A DNA stretch of 64,000 nt from Alphaproteobacteria bacterium (GTDB lineage: Bacteria; Pseudomonadota; Alphaproteobacteria; ATCC43930; CGMCC-115725), in assembly GCA_019240125.1 (NCBI GenBank), contig JAFAYW010000294.1, forward strand, positions 1-64,000, given 5' to 3'. Positions 1-7,898 of the stretch are shown one piece after another. The position numbers and the translations under genes are program-made. Numbering within the stretch: the first letter of the stretch is position 1; each line of letters opens with the position of its first letter. Below the pieces are notes generated by a model, which worked only from the letters and a program-made list of their open reading frames with translations, was not told where the DNA came from and searched no databases.

Positions 1-1851
1 AGCCCGGTCTGGGCCAAGATCGTCAATGCCCTGACCGATGCCGAGGCACGCGCGATCGGGTTCGACATCATCTTCAGCTATTCGGCCAATCGCTTTCCTG
101 GCCTTGAAGGCCAGTACGACCGTGAGTTCCTCGCGGCGATTGCACGAGCGCGAGGCAAGATTGTCTTGGCGCGCTCGGCGGGATCTTATCCGGCTCTGCC
201 CTATGTCGCGGCGGTCTTCGACCCCACGACCGACGCCGGCAAGCCTGAACCCGGGGGCATCGCCTATGCCGAGCTCGCGCCGGATGCGGACGGCATTTTC
301 CGCCGGGTCGGCGCGCAGGTTGATAGTGCGGACGGGCGACCGTTGCCGACATTGGCGCACGCGCTGCTCGACCGTGGTCACGGCCCGACGATGCCACAGC
401 AGGTGATGCTGGCGCCGCGACAGTCGCTCGAAGCCATACCGACCTATCGTCTGATCGATGTGCTGCGGTGTCTCGATCGCGATCCGGCAGCCATAAAGCG
501 GGTGTTTGGCGGCAAAACCGTCCTGCTCGGGACCACCCTCGCCGAGGAAGACCGCAAGCGCAGCCCCGATCGCTTTATGCAACCACCGGGTCGACAGCCG
601 CTCGAGGTCGGCGCCTGTCATCTGCTTCAGCTGGGTGCCTCCGACCCCGGCAGCGGCACCGTCCCTGGCGTCTTTATCCACGCGGCGGCGATCGGTTCGG
701 TATTGAACGGCAATCTGATCAACCCGGTCTCACCGCCGGGACGCGCCGCCGCGGCGGCCGGCCTGGCCGTCGGGGGTGGGTTGCTCGGCTTTTCGCTGGC
801 GCCACTCTACGGCGTCTTCGCGGTCACGGTGCTGGCCATGATGTGCCTGGCCACAACGCCCCTGCTGATCGGTTACGGATTGTGGTTCCCGGCCGTTTTG
901 CCCGCGATCGCCGCGCCGATCGCGACGGCGGTCGCCTATGTCGTGCGCTTTGTGATCGAGGATCGGCGGCGGCGGCGGGTTCAGCAGGCGTTCGGGCATT
1001 ATCTCGCCCCGGCAATCGTCGAGAGGCTGAGCGAGTCCGAGGCAGCGCTGCAGCTCGGCGGCGAGGAACGCGACATCACCGTGATGTTTGCTGATCTGTC
1101 CGGCTTCACGGCGCTGTCGGGCAGGGTCGGGCCGACCGAATTGATGACCGTCACCAATGCCTATCTCGCGATCATCGTCGCCGCTGTCGAAGCCACGGGC
1201 GGCTATGTCGACAAGTTCATCGGCGACGCGGTGATGGGCATCTGGGGCGCTCCCGGCACCGACCCCGATCATGCCGCCGCCGCCGCGCGCGCGGCGCTCG
1301 CTGTCGTCGCGGAGATAACGCGCGCCAAAGCAGCCGCCGACGCCAGGGGGCAACCCGGTTACTCGGTAAAGATCGGCGTCAACAGCGGCCGCGCCGTGGT
1401 CGGCAATGTCGGCGCCGAGAAGCGCTACAACTACACCGCGGTCGGCGAGACCGTGAACATCGCCGCCCGCCTCGAAAGCGTGCCGGGCGATTACGCGTGC
1501 CGCATCGTCATCGGCCCCGCCACCGCGGCCACCATCGCCGACCGCTTCGTGCTGAACGAACTCGACTGGATCAAGGTCAAGGGCAAGGAGGAGCCATTCG
1601 CCATCTTCGAACTGCTCGGCGAGCGCGGCGGCAACAGTGCTGCGATACTCGGCTACGAGGAGCAGTTTCAAGCGGCCTTGCGACTCTATCGCGCGGGAGA
1701 GTTTAAGCGCGCGGCAGCAAGCTGGCGCGCGCTGACGCACCCGCAATTTCCGGAGGTGTCGCCGCCATCGATCATGGCAGATCGCGCTGCCGCCTTAAAC
1801 CGCGAACCACGGGCTGTCTGGGACGGCGTCTATGTGAAAGAGACGAAATAA
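1..1851 (+). CDS. CHASE2-domain adenylate cyclase (5' end missing)
   Basis: The frame is open from base 1, so the gene begins outside the window; the TTG at 166 in the ORF track is internal. In window numbering, residues 1-240 resemble an extracytoplasmic CHASE2 sensor domain (AIGFDIIFS near the start). About three membrane helices follow (roughly 248-320), then a basic stretch and a class III nucleotide cyclase domain (about 350-540). Metal-binding aspartates sit in FADLSGF and DKFIGD. The lysine of DKFIGD and the threonine of YNYTAVGETVN favour ATP over GTP, and NIAARLE supplies the transition-state Asn and Arg. The protein should make cAMP at the inner membrane in response to an unknown periplasmic signal. 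A cNMP-binding antiporter about 11 kb away is a possible effector, but that link is inference. A strong hairpin follows the stop. Confidence 0.93.
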   Translation, partial: SPVWAKIVNALTDAEARAIGFDIIFSYSANRFPGLEGQYDREFLAAIARARGKIVLARSAGSYPALPYVAAVFDPTTDAGKPEPGGIAYAELAPDADGIFRRVGAQVDSADGRPLPTLAHALLDRGHGPTMPQQVMLAPRQSLEAIPTYRLIDVLRCLDRDPAAIKRVFGGKTVLLGTTLAEEDRKRSPDRFMQPPGRQPLEVGACHLLQLGASDPGSGTVPGVFIHAAAIGSVLNGNLINPVSPPGRAAAAAGLAVGGGLLGFSLAPLYGVFAVTVLAMMCLATTPLLIGYGLWFPAVLPAIAAPIATAVAYVVRFVIEDRRRRRVQQAFGHYLAPAIVERLSESEAALQLGGEERDITVMFADLSGFTALSGRVGPTELMTVTNAYLAIIVAAVEATGGYVDKFIGDAVMGIWGAPGTDPDHAAAAARAALAVVAEITRAKAAADARGQPGYSVKIGVNSGRAVVGNVGAEKRYNYTAVGETVNIAARLESVPGDYACRIVIGPATAATIADRFVLNELDWIKVKGKEEPFAIFELLGERGGNSAAILGYEEQFQAALRLYRAGEFKRAAASWRALTHPQFPEVSPPSIMADRAAALNREPRAVWDGVYVKETK

Positions 1852-2203
1852 GTGCGGGGTAGGGCGACGAGTTCGTCTTCTCGCCATGCTGAGCGCTTTC
1901 GCGCGTACATTGGCATTGGCCTACAGAAGCGACTGGGGTCACATTGGTGACCGCACCGATGACAAACTGGTGCCGCAAGGTCGTCTACAGAAATTGCGCA
2001 ATGACAAGCCCGCGCAACGGATGGCGGCTTGGGGCACGAAGCGTAGTTCGCGCCGCACCGGGTTTCGTCCGCTGCGTGACCGGAACTGAGACCATTGCCG
2101 AGGTGCTGTTGAACCCGTCACGCCCCAACTTACAGATGCGTGCGTGACGGGTACGCTCTGCCGGCGACCAAGTCCGGCCAAGGCGATTAATTACCGGTGC
2201 TGC
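1852..2203. other. Intergenic region between convergent genes
   Basis: I see no convincing gene in these 352 bases. The small ORFs here lack good ribosome sites and recognisable composition. The only clear structure is the inverted repeat at 2113-2152, annotated separately. Confidence 0.6.
2113..2152. terminator. Terminator-like hairpin between convergent genes
   Basis: ACCCGTCACGC (2113-2123) and GCGTGACGGGT (2142-2152) form a perfect 11-bp inverted repeat with an 18-base loop. It lies between the convergent cyclase and amidohydrolase genes, where a bidirectional terminator would be expected. No T-tract follows on either strand, so it may instead block RNA decay or be a protein-binding palindrome. 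Confidence 0.5.
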
Positions 2204-3967
2204 CTAGTTCGTACCAGCCTGGTAAAGCGGGCCGCGGACGATTTGGCCGGGGAGGGCGTCGGTCAGGACTCCGTTATCGAGCAGCACCGTGCCGTTGACG
2301 ATGACGTGATCGATGCCCTCGGCCTCGCGCTTGACCTCGATCCCGCCGCCCGGCAATGACGCTACCGGCTCCCGCGCCTTGGGGGCGATCGTGTCGGGAT
2401 CGAAGATCGTGATGTCGGCGATCTTCCCGGCCGCGATAAAGCCGCGGTCGGTGATGTCGTGCATCAGCGCGGTCTTGCCCGTCAGGCGATAGACCGCCTC
2501 TTCGAGGGTCAGCGCCTGCTGCTCGCGCACCCAATGCCCCAGGAGCTGCGTGCTGGTCTCATGTCGGTCCGCGGTGTGCGGTCGGCCGCCGCCATCGCTG
2601 GTGCCGATGACGGTGAATTGCGAGCCCAGGATGTGCTTCTGCGTTTTCGGATCGTTGTTGCGGTCGACCATTTGGAAGCAGGTCTGCAGATCCTCGTCGA
2701 GGGAGAGATCGAGAAAGGCATCCATGATGCCCTTGTTCTGCTCCTTGGCGATCTGCTCGATGCTCTTCCCGGCGAGGTGGCGGTTCTGCCCCTTGGCGGT
2801 CATGAACACCTCGATGAGGTCCCAGCGCCGATTGAACAGGCCGCGCGAACGGCCGCGCCGGTCGGTCACCCCGCCTTCCTGCGCGACGGTTCCCTCTACC
2901 GCCTCGGCCGACATTGCCTTGCGGATTTCGGGGTCCCGGAAAGCGCGCATCCGGTCCTGATAGGGCAGGGCCATGACCCGGTCCCAGGTCGGCATGCCAC
3001 GGAAGAAGCCTTGCGGATCGGTGATGTCTTCGTCCTGCGGGACGTTGAGGCCGCGCTCCAGGTTGAAGATCGCTCCGGCGACGGTCGATAAGCATGAGCC
3101 ATAGCAGCGTGCCCCGCTGTTGAATCCGTCCTCCAGCCACTTGAGATGCTCGACCCATTCGTCCGGATTGCTGATCGGATCGGACATCAGGTTGTAGATC
3201 GACGGCCGGCCGGTGCGTGCCGCCAACTCGCGAGCAACGGCGCGGGTCTGCTTGGTGCCGCCTGGGGCGCCGCCGGCAACCTGGAAGACCCCGGTGCCGA
3301 GATCGCCCAGCACGCTGGCAAGCGCCCAGCGCTCGTCGTCGTCGCAGTGCCCGGCGGGGTCGCCGCGGTCCTTCGGCGCGGTCGAGAACCCGAGCGCGCC
3401 GTCGTGCATCGCGTCGCGGATCAACCGCTGCATCGTCGCGATTTCGTCGTCGGTCGCCTTGACGCGCTCGCTCGAGGCATCGCCCATCACGTAGCGGCGA
3501 ATACCCGAATGGCCGACCAAGGTGCCGACATTGATGCCGCGTTTTTTGCCAAGCGCGTCCAGGTATTCCCCGACCGACTCCCAGGTCACGTCGACACCGG
3601 CCTTCAACACCGGCAGCGGGATCTGCTCGGCATCGGAAAAGAATTCGAGGTACCACTCGCCGTCGCCGGGCCGCACCGGCGCGATGACCTGGCCGCACTG
3701 GCCGACGATGACCGTCGTGTGGCCGTTATGCAACCACGAGCCGCAATAGGGGTCCCACACCGCTTGCGGATCGAAATGCGTGTGATGGTCGATAAAGCCC
3801 GGCGCGACGACCCGACCAGCGGCGTCGATCGTGCGCTTGGCGGCGGCGCCGTTGGCCTTGCCGACGCCGACGATCTTGCCGTCCTGAACTGCCACATCGG
3901 CATGGAACGCCGGAGCGCCAGAGCCATCGACAACGCGCCCGTTTTTGATAAGCAGATCGTACGCCAT
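2204..3967 (-). CDS. N-acyl-D-amino-acid deacylase family amidohydrolase
   Basis: This 587-residue protein has the layout of the D-aminoacylase branch of the amidohydrolase superfamily. A beta-sandwich N-terminus (YDLLIKNGRVVDG) leads into the metal-binding APGFIDHHTHFD motif. The central barrel carries GHSGIRR, and TSDGGGRPHT near residue 475 supplies the late catalytic Asp. The family hydrolyses N-acyl-D-amino acids or related cyclic amides in the cytoplasm with a zinc centre. The ORF track starts 20 codons upstream, but ATG 3967 is preceded by AGGAGG at good spacing and begins the conserved sequence. It is transcribed alone. Substrate specificity cannot be read here; dihydropyrimidinase-like or other amide substrates are possible. 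Confidence 0.88.
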   Translation of the reverse strand: MAYDLLIKNGRVVDGSGAPAFHADVAVQDGKIVGVGKANGAAAKRTIDAAGRVVAPGFIDHHTHFDPQAVWDPYCGSWLHNGHTTVIVGQCGQVIAPVRPGDGEWYLEFFSDAEQIPLPVLKAGVDVTWESVGEYLDALGKKRGINVGTLVGHSGIRRYVMGDASSERVKATDDEIATMQRLIRDAMHDGALGFSTAPKDRGDPAGHCDDDERWALASVLGDLGTGVFQVAGGAPGGTKQTRAVARELAARTGRPSIYNLMSDPISNPDEWVEHLKWLEDGFNSGARCYGSCLSTVAGAIFNLERGLNVPQDEDITDPQGFFRGMPTWDRVMALPYQDRMRAFRDPEIRKAMSAEAVEGTVAQEGGVTDRRGRSRGLFNRRWDLIEVFMTAKGQNRHLAGKSIEQIAKEQNKGIMDAFLDLSLDEDLQTCFQMVDRNNDPKTQKHILGSQFTVIGTSDGGGRPHTADRHETSTQLLGHWVREQQALTLEEAVYRLTGKTALMHDITDRGFIAAGKIADITIFDPDTIAPKAREPVASLPGGGIEVKREAEGIDHVIVNGTVLLDNGVLTDALPGQIVRGPLYQAGTN

Positions 3968-4609
3968 GACGTTCCCTCCTGTTGCCTCGGTGTTCTTGAG
4001 CGGGGAGGCGGTCGAGGCTCGCTTCAATCGGCGATTTTTAAGGTGACCGTAACCCTGCCTTTGTCGATGTTCAATCGAGGCTACGGTATCAAGGCCTAAG
4101 CAACAAGATGCGCCGAGTGAGGGCGGCGTATGTCCAAAAAGTGGAAGTGGTTATGACCTACCGATGTCGGCATGGCCCTCCCTCGGGCATCGGTGGTTCT
4201 CCAGGAACACACGGCAGGGCGCAATCAAGAGGTCTGGCGCGAGGATACTGGAGGGTAGTAGAGGCGGGATCATCTGTGGTCCCTCCTGCGGCAGTCGTCC
4301 GCTCGAGCACCGCCAGTCGTACCGCCAAATCCTGGAGACCGGTTCTCCGTTATGTTTCGCGGCGGCGATTATGGCAGCCAGAGTGGCGGAGGGGTTTCTT
4401 TTGCTTATCGTCCACCTGAAGCGCAGTACATTATGGTGTTTGCTGGTTACGCGCGCGCCGCGGAGACCAACCTATTCAATGGCGGTGTAGCGTTTTCATT
4501 CCACTAACCGAGGCAGATGTTACCAAAGCGGGCGCAAGTCGATATTGCAGGCAACCGATACCGCCCAAAGCGTTCACCATATATAGGGATTGAGAGCGGC
4601 GCACATCGG
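3968..4609. other. Intergenic region without a supported gene
   Basis: Two overlapping ORFs of just over 100 codons (4108-4419 and 4164-4490) have no ribosome site, hydrophobic pattern or recognisable motif, and I leave them out. A 7-bp inverted repeat (ACCGATG at 4160, CATCGGT ending 4194) with an inner GCCC/GGGC pair could fold. The base composition is more mixed than in the flanking genes. Nothing else is visible. Confidence 0.5.
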
Positions 4610-5008
4610 CTACGGGATCTGCGGCTTCATATGATCCGCGGTCTTGAAGTAGCGTTTGGCGTAGGCTACCAGCGCAGCATCGCTCGGATGGTCGACCGTC
4701 TCGACGCCAGCGACGATGCCGATCAGTCGGGGATCGTGGTGGTGGATATGCTTCAGGAGCTCGATCTTCGCATTTGACGGGCCAGTGATGAGAACAGCGC
4801 CGGCACCGGCTACCGCCTCGATCACCTGGTGCAGAAAGTCCTGGTCCTCCGCGGCGTGGCCGCTGCCGACGGTATGGGCTCTGTGATGAAGATGTCGGGT
4901 TGGGCTGTCGGGGTGAAGTACCAGCCGATCGACGTCGTCGCGCCCGAACTGAAATATGCGAGCCTCAAGGTGATCGATCCAGATCACCGCGTGATAGTGG
5001 CTTCTCAT
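4610..5008 (-). CDS. Bacterial eRF1-like (translational machinery family) protein
   Basis: This is a 132-residue cytoplasmic protein that starts MRSHYHAVIWIDH. It contains HLHHRAHTVGSGHAAED, LITGPSNAKIELLKHI and VETVDHPSDAALVAYAK. The pattern matches the small family annotated as translational machinery or bacterial archaeo-eukaryotic release-factor-1-like proteins; its biochemical role is not established. The ORF track begins 33 codons upstream, but ATG 5008 starts the conserved part and follows AAGGAAG. A perfect 14-base tandem repeat lies 14-41 bases upstream of this ATG. The next gene upstream on the same strand is a universal stress protein, 104 bases away, so the two could be co-expressed under stress. 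Confidence 0.75.
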   Translation of the reverse strand: MRSHYHAVIWIDHLEARIFQFGRDDVDRLVLHPDSPTRHLHHRAHTVGSGHAAEDQDFLHQVIEAVAGAGAVLITGPSNAKIELLKHIHHHDPRLIGIVAGVETVDHPSDAALVAYAKRYFKTADHMKPQIP

Positions 5009-5021
5009 GGCGTGCTTCCTT

Positions 5022-5049
5022 ATGCAGGAGATGTCATGCAGGAGATGTC
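5022..5049. repeat. Perfect 2 x 14-bp tandem repeat in the leader of the eRF1-like gene
   Basis: ATGCAGGAGATGTC occurs twice with no spacer (5022-5035 and 5036-5049), just upstream of ATG 5008 on the minus strand. It could be a doubled regulatory site or a recent slippage duplication. Confidence 0.85.
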
Positions 5050-5112
5050 GCTGTTTCTGATTTGCTGACTCGGGGCTCACTGCCGCGTGATCCGGCAAAT
5101 CCGGCATCCCTG

Positions 5113-5988
5113 TCAGTGCGCGAATAGCACCGAAATTGCAGCGTCACCGAGAATTTGCCGGGTGAAGCCGCCAAATACCCACTCACGCAAGCGGCTGTGA
5201 CCGTACGCGCCCAGCACGACCAGATTCGCACCCCTGCGCTGTGCCGTCTGCATTAGCGCTGCCACCGGGTCGAGCGGGCCCGAGCGAACGCGTTCGATCT
5301 CGGCATGCACGCCGTGCCAGCCGAGATAGCGCGAAAGCTTGTCGGTATCGTCGGCGATACTTTCATCCTCCTCCACAATCGTCACCGCCGTAACGCGCTC
5401 GGCTCGCCGGAGAAATGGCATCGCAGCCGTTACCGCGCGCCCGGTCTGGGGTGTCGCCTTCCAGGCGATGACGATGTTATCGAGGTCGGTTTTCGGCGCC
5501 TCCGTCGCGGGAACCAGTAGCGGGCGACCGCTATCCATCAGAAGGGCCTCCAGCAACGGGCGCATGCTGGTGTCTTCCTCTGGGCCGCGCGATGCGACGA
5601 CGAGGTCGGCGGTTATCGCATAACGTAGCAGCCAGGCAATTTCCTGTCCCGTTTCGACATGCATCTGCGCCGAGGCTGTCTCGCGCGCTGAATTCTGGTT
5701 TGCGTTGTCCGGGAACGCCTCCCGCTTTAGAAACGCGGCAAACGCCTCACGGGCCACGGCCGCTCGCTCATCCGCACCGCGTTCGAGGTCGTCGATCAGA
5801 CTTGGCACCAGCACACCGGCTGATCCACTCGCATCAGAGGTCATATTGACGGCGACCTCTACCGGGTCCAACCGTACATGCACGGCATCGATATGCGCAT
5901 TGAACGCACGCGCGATGATCGATGCTGCCGCCAGGGAGCGATCGTCGAGACCGGTCGGCGTCAGGGGAACGAGTATTGTCTTGATCAT
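5113..5988 (-). CDS. Tandem universal stress protein
   Basis: This protein of 291 residues has two Usp folds. The N-terminal half starts MIKTILVPLTP. The C-terminal half starts near NIVIAWKATPQ and ends with the nucleotide-binding signature GAYGHSRLREWVFGG followed by TRQIL. The intact G-x-G-H-S pattern suggests that at least the C-terminal domain binds ATP. The start at 5988 is set by GGAGGG upstream; the 12 extra codons in the ORF track are unlikely. Family members act in the cytoplasm during growth arrest, oxygen limitation or redox stress. An FNR-like palindrome lies about 430 bases upstream, too far to assign to this promoter with confidence. Confidence 0.92.
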   Translation of the reverse strand: MIKTILVPLTPTGLDDRSLAAASIIARAFNAHIDAVHVRLDPVEVAVNMTSDASGSAGVLVPSLIDDLERGADERAAVAREAFAAFLKREAFPDNANQNSARETASAQMHVETGQEIAWLLRYAITADLVVASRGPEEDTSMRPLLEALLMDSGRPLLVPATEAPKTDLDNIVIAWKATPQTGRAVTAAMPFLRRAERVTAVTIVEEDESIADDTDKLSRYLGWHGVHAEIERVRSGPLDPVAALMQTAQRRGANLVVLGAYGHSRLREWVFGGFTRQILGDAAISVLFAH

Positions 5989-6412
5989 GGCGTATCCCTC
6001 CGCGTTGTCCTGATGCTGTTGCAATCCTCATTTGCACTCTGTTGTGCCGATTGTGCGTGTCTGCACCGGAGTAACGGCTCCGATGTGGAGTGGGAGCCGC
6101 GATGATGTGGTCATGCTGAAAACCCGACGGGGGCGGGCGGCGGGTGCCGATGCTCTGCAGCACCACCGAAGCATCGAGCGCGCCGGCCTGCGCCGTGGTC
6201 TGCAGATAGCGGCTGCAGCGCCACAGATTACGATGAACGGCTTGACCATCGCTTGCGTCATCCTCCCGGGATAGCTTTAACGATGGCGACCGCGGCGCTC
6301 GCTCGCTATTCGCAATGGTCCTTACGCAAAACTACGTACGGCACGTATCTGACAGTGCCCGAAGGGACAGTGCCGCATCCACGATCCGGTTGCGGTGTCT
6401 GCCGGGGGGGGG
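5989..6412. other. Intergenic region upstream of the stress-protein gene
   Basis: I see no gene here. The stretch runs from the stress-protein start toward the palindrome at 6413-6446. Ten consecutive G residues (6404-6413) abut that palindrome and would be prone to slippage. Confidence 0.5.
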
Positions 6413-6446
6413 GCGACCGAAATTGATCCAGTTCAATGCCGGTCGC
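6413..6446. promoter_or_regulatory. Nested palindrome with FNR/CRP-type core
   Basis: The core at 6423-6436 reads TTGATCCAGTTCAA, one base from the FNR consensus TTGAT-N4-ATCAA. It is embedded in perfect outer arms GCGACCG (6413-6419) and CGGTCGC (6440-6446) that share its centre at 6429.5. On the plus strand GATTAT at 6458-6463 has four of six matches to a -10 box. If it is used, transcription would begin near 6470 with the FNR core at about -41, the classic class II activator position. The likely targets are the small ORF at 6493 and the ABC operon starting at 6738. The outer arms could also form an RNA hairpin. No regulator gene is in the window. Confidence 0.5.
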
Positions 6447-6492
6447 ACTGGTTCAGCGATTATCGGCACCTCATTAACGTCTGGGTGCTGCC

Positions 6493-6651
6493 ATGACATC
6501 CTGGCTGATATGCTTCAGCGCCAGCGCGCTGGCCGCGGTTGCCGCTTTGATCACTGTCAGTAGCCACAGTCCGCCGAAAATCGTCTCCGTCAGCTTGCCG
6601 GACAGTGAATACGAGCGCTCCGCCTACCGGCGGTCCGGCCTCAGCACGTGA
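6493..6651 (+). CDS. Possible small membrane or secreted protein (52 aa)
   Basis: This ORF is too short for the ORF track. It encodes MTSWLICFSASALAAVAALI followed by a polar tail ending in SGLST. The hydrophobic N-terminus looks like a signal anchor or signal peptide. It begins about 23 bases after the start site predicted from the FNR-like box. The ribosome site is poor (GGGTG), and I recognise no family. It could be a real leader gene of the downstream ABC operon or simply an open frame. Confidence 0.3.
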   Translation: MTSWLICFSASALAAVAALITVSSHSPPKIVSVSLPDSEYERSAYRRSGLST

Positions 6652-6737
6652 GGTATCCCTGTAGCCGTTGAGCAACGCCGACGACGTAAACGGATCGCCC
6701 ACCCCGCCATGCGTGTCATAGCTCCCGCAGGTTTTGC

Positions 6738-7898
6738 ATGAGCAATCAGCTAGCCCCGGCGCCAGAGGTATCACCGCAGCAGGAACCACCGACGTTAATC
6801 GAGCAGGGAAGGGCTGCGGTACCTTCGGTGATCTATCCCCGCGCGTTGCCGGCGCCGCGCAGACCGGTGTCGCCGATGGTCTTCGTGGCGGTAGTGCTTC
6901 TGTTGGCGGCCGCAGCGGGTTATTGGTGGTTACACTCCGCACCCGCGCTGCCGGCTGGGTTTGCCTTGGGTAACGGGCGCCTAGAGGCCGACGCGATCGA
7001 TATCGACACAAAATTCGCCGGCCGTGTCGCGGAGCTTCTTGTCGATGAAGGCGACCAGGTGAAGAAGGGCCAGGTCGTTGCTGTAATGGACTCGCGCGAC
7101 CTGCAAGCCCAATTGAAGCAGTCGCAAGAGGTAGTGCTGCAGGCCCAGCACGCGCTGCAACAAGCCCGGGAAAATTACACGCAGCAGCAAACGGTCGTGA
7201 GATTGGCGGCGCAGGAGGTCGAGCGAACCAGCTATCTTGTGCCCCGCGGCTATGCCACCCAGGAAGCCCTCGACCAGCGCAAGCAGCAACTGGACAGCGC
7301 GGCGGCCTCCCTCAACGGTGCCACCGCCGCGGTCGGCGCGGCCGAGCACGCCGCCGACGCCGCGACCCATCAGGTCGAGCTGTACCAGGTGAATATCGCC
7401 GACAACTCGCTGACTGCTCCAAAGGATGGCCCGATTGAGTACCGCGTCGCCAATGTCGGCGAGGTCCTGCCGGCTGGCGGCAAGGTGTTCACGATGCTGG
7501 ATGCCTCGTATCTCTATATGGACATCTATCTGCCGACGGCGGAGGCCGGACGGATCCGCATCGGGTCCGAGGCCCGCATCGTCCTCGACGCCTATCCCGG
7601 ACATGTGATCCCGGCCAACATCGTATTCATCGCCAGTCAGGCGCAATTCACCCCCAAGACCGTCGAGACAACGAGCGAGCGGGACAAGTTGATGTTTCGT
7701 ATTCGGGTCCGGATCGATCCGGATCGCCTGAAGGGGCGCGAGGCGATGGTCAGGAGCGGATTGCCCGGGGTCGCCTACGCGCGGATCGATTCCTCAGCCG
7801 TATGGCCAGCGAATCTGCAGCCCAGCCCACCGCCAGCCGTAAGCGAAACGGCGCCGTCCCCAGCATCGGCCGCCGCCGTTGCCAATGCATCGCGATGA
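6738..7898 (+). CDS. yhiI: HlyD-family periplasmic adaptor (YhiI-like)
   Basis: This 386-residue membrane-fusion protein has a short cytoplasmic N-terminus and one membrane helix (about 46-66, [17 protein letters not shown]). A biotinyl-lipoyl-like half motif follows ([20 protein letters not shown]), then a long Gln/Ala-rich coiled-coil hairpin (about 115-215), the second lipoyl half and beta-barrel regions. Such adaptors bridge an inner-membrane exporter to an outer-membrane channel. The next gene overlaps it by ATGA, so it is translationally coupled to the RbbA-like ATPase. The order adaptor - fused ATPase/permease - ABC2 permease matches the enteric yhiI-rbbA-yhhJ cluster. The C-terminal tail is rich in Pro, Ala and Ser. 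No outer-membrane TolC gene is nearby. Confidence 0.9.
   Translation: MSNQLAPAPEVSPQQEPPTLIEQGRAAVPSVIYPRALPAPRRPVSPMVFVAVVLLLAAAAGYWWLHSAPALPAGFALGNGRLEADAIDIDTKFAGRVAELLVDEGDQVKKGQVVAVMDSRDLQAQLKQSQEVVLQAQHALQQARENYTQQQTVVRLAAQEVERTSYLVPRGYATQEALDQRKQQLDSAAASLNGATAAVGAAEHAADAATHQVELYQVNIADNSLTAPKDGPIEYRVANVGEVLPAGGKVFTMLDASYLYMDIYLPTAEAGRIRIGSEARIVLDAYPGHVIPANIVFIASQAQFTPKTVETTSERDKLMFRIRVRIDPDRLKGREAMVRSGLPGVAYARIDSSAVWPANLQPSPPPAVSETAPSPASAAAVANASR

Noticed and set aside
730-1746. 338-codon antisense ORF over the cyclase gene
   Set aside because: Its sequence mirrors the cyclase codons and has no motif; the cyclase catalytic residues on the plus strand are decisive.
2559-3698. 379-codon minus-strand ORF inside the amidohydrolase gene
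   Set aside because: It is a shifted frame of the D-aminoacylase gene with Arg-rich composition.
4108-4490. Two overlapping ORFs of just over 100 codons in the 3968-4609 gap
   Set aside because: They have no ribosome sites, no motif and atypical composition; open frames of this size are common by chance at this GC content.
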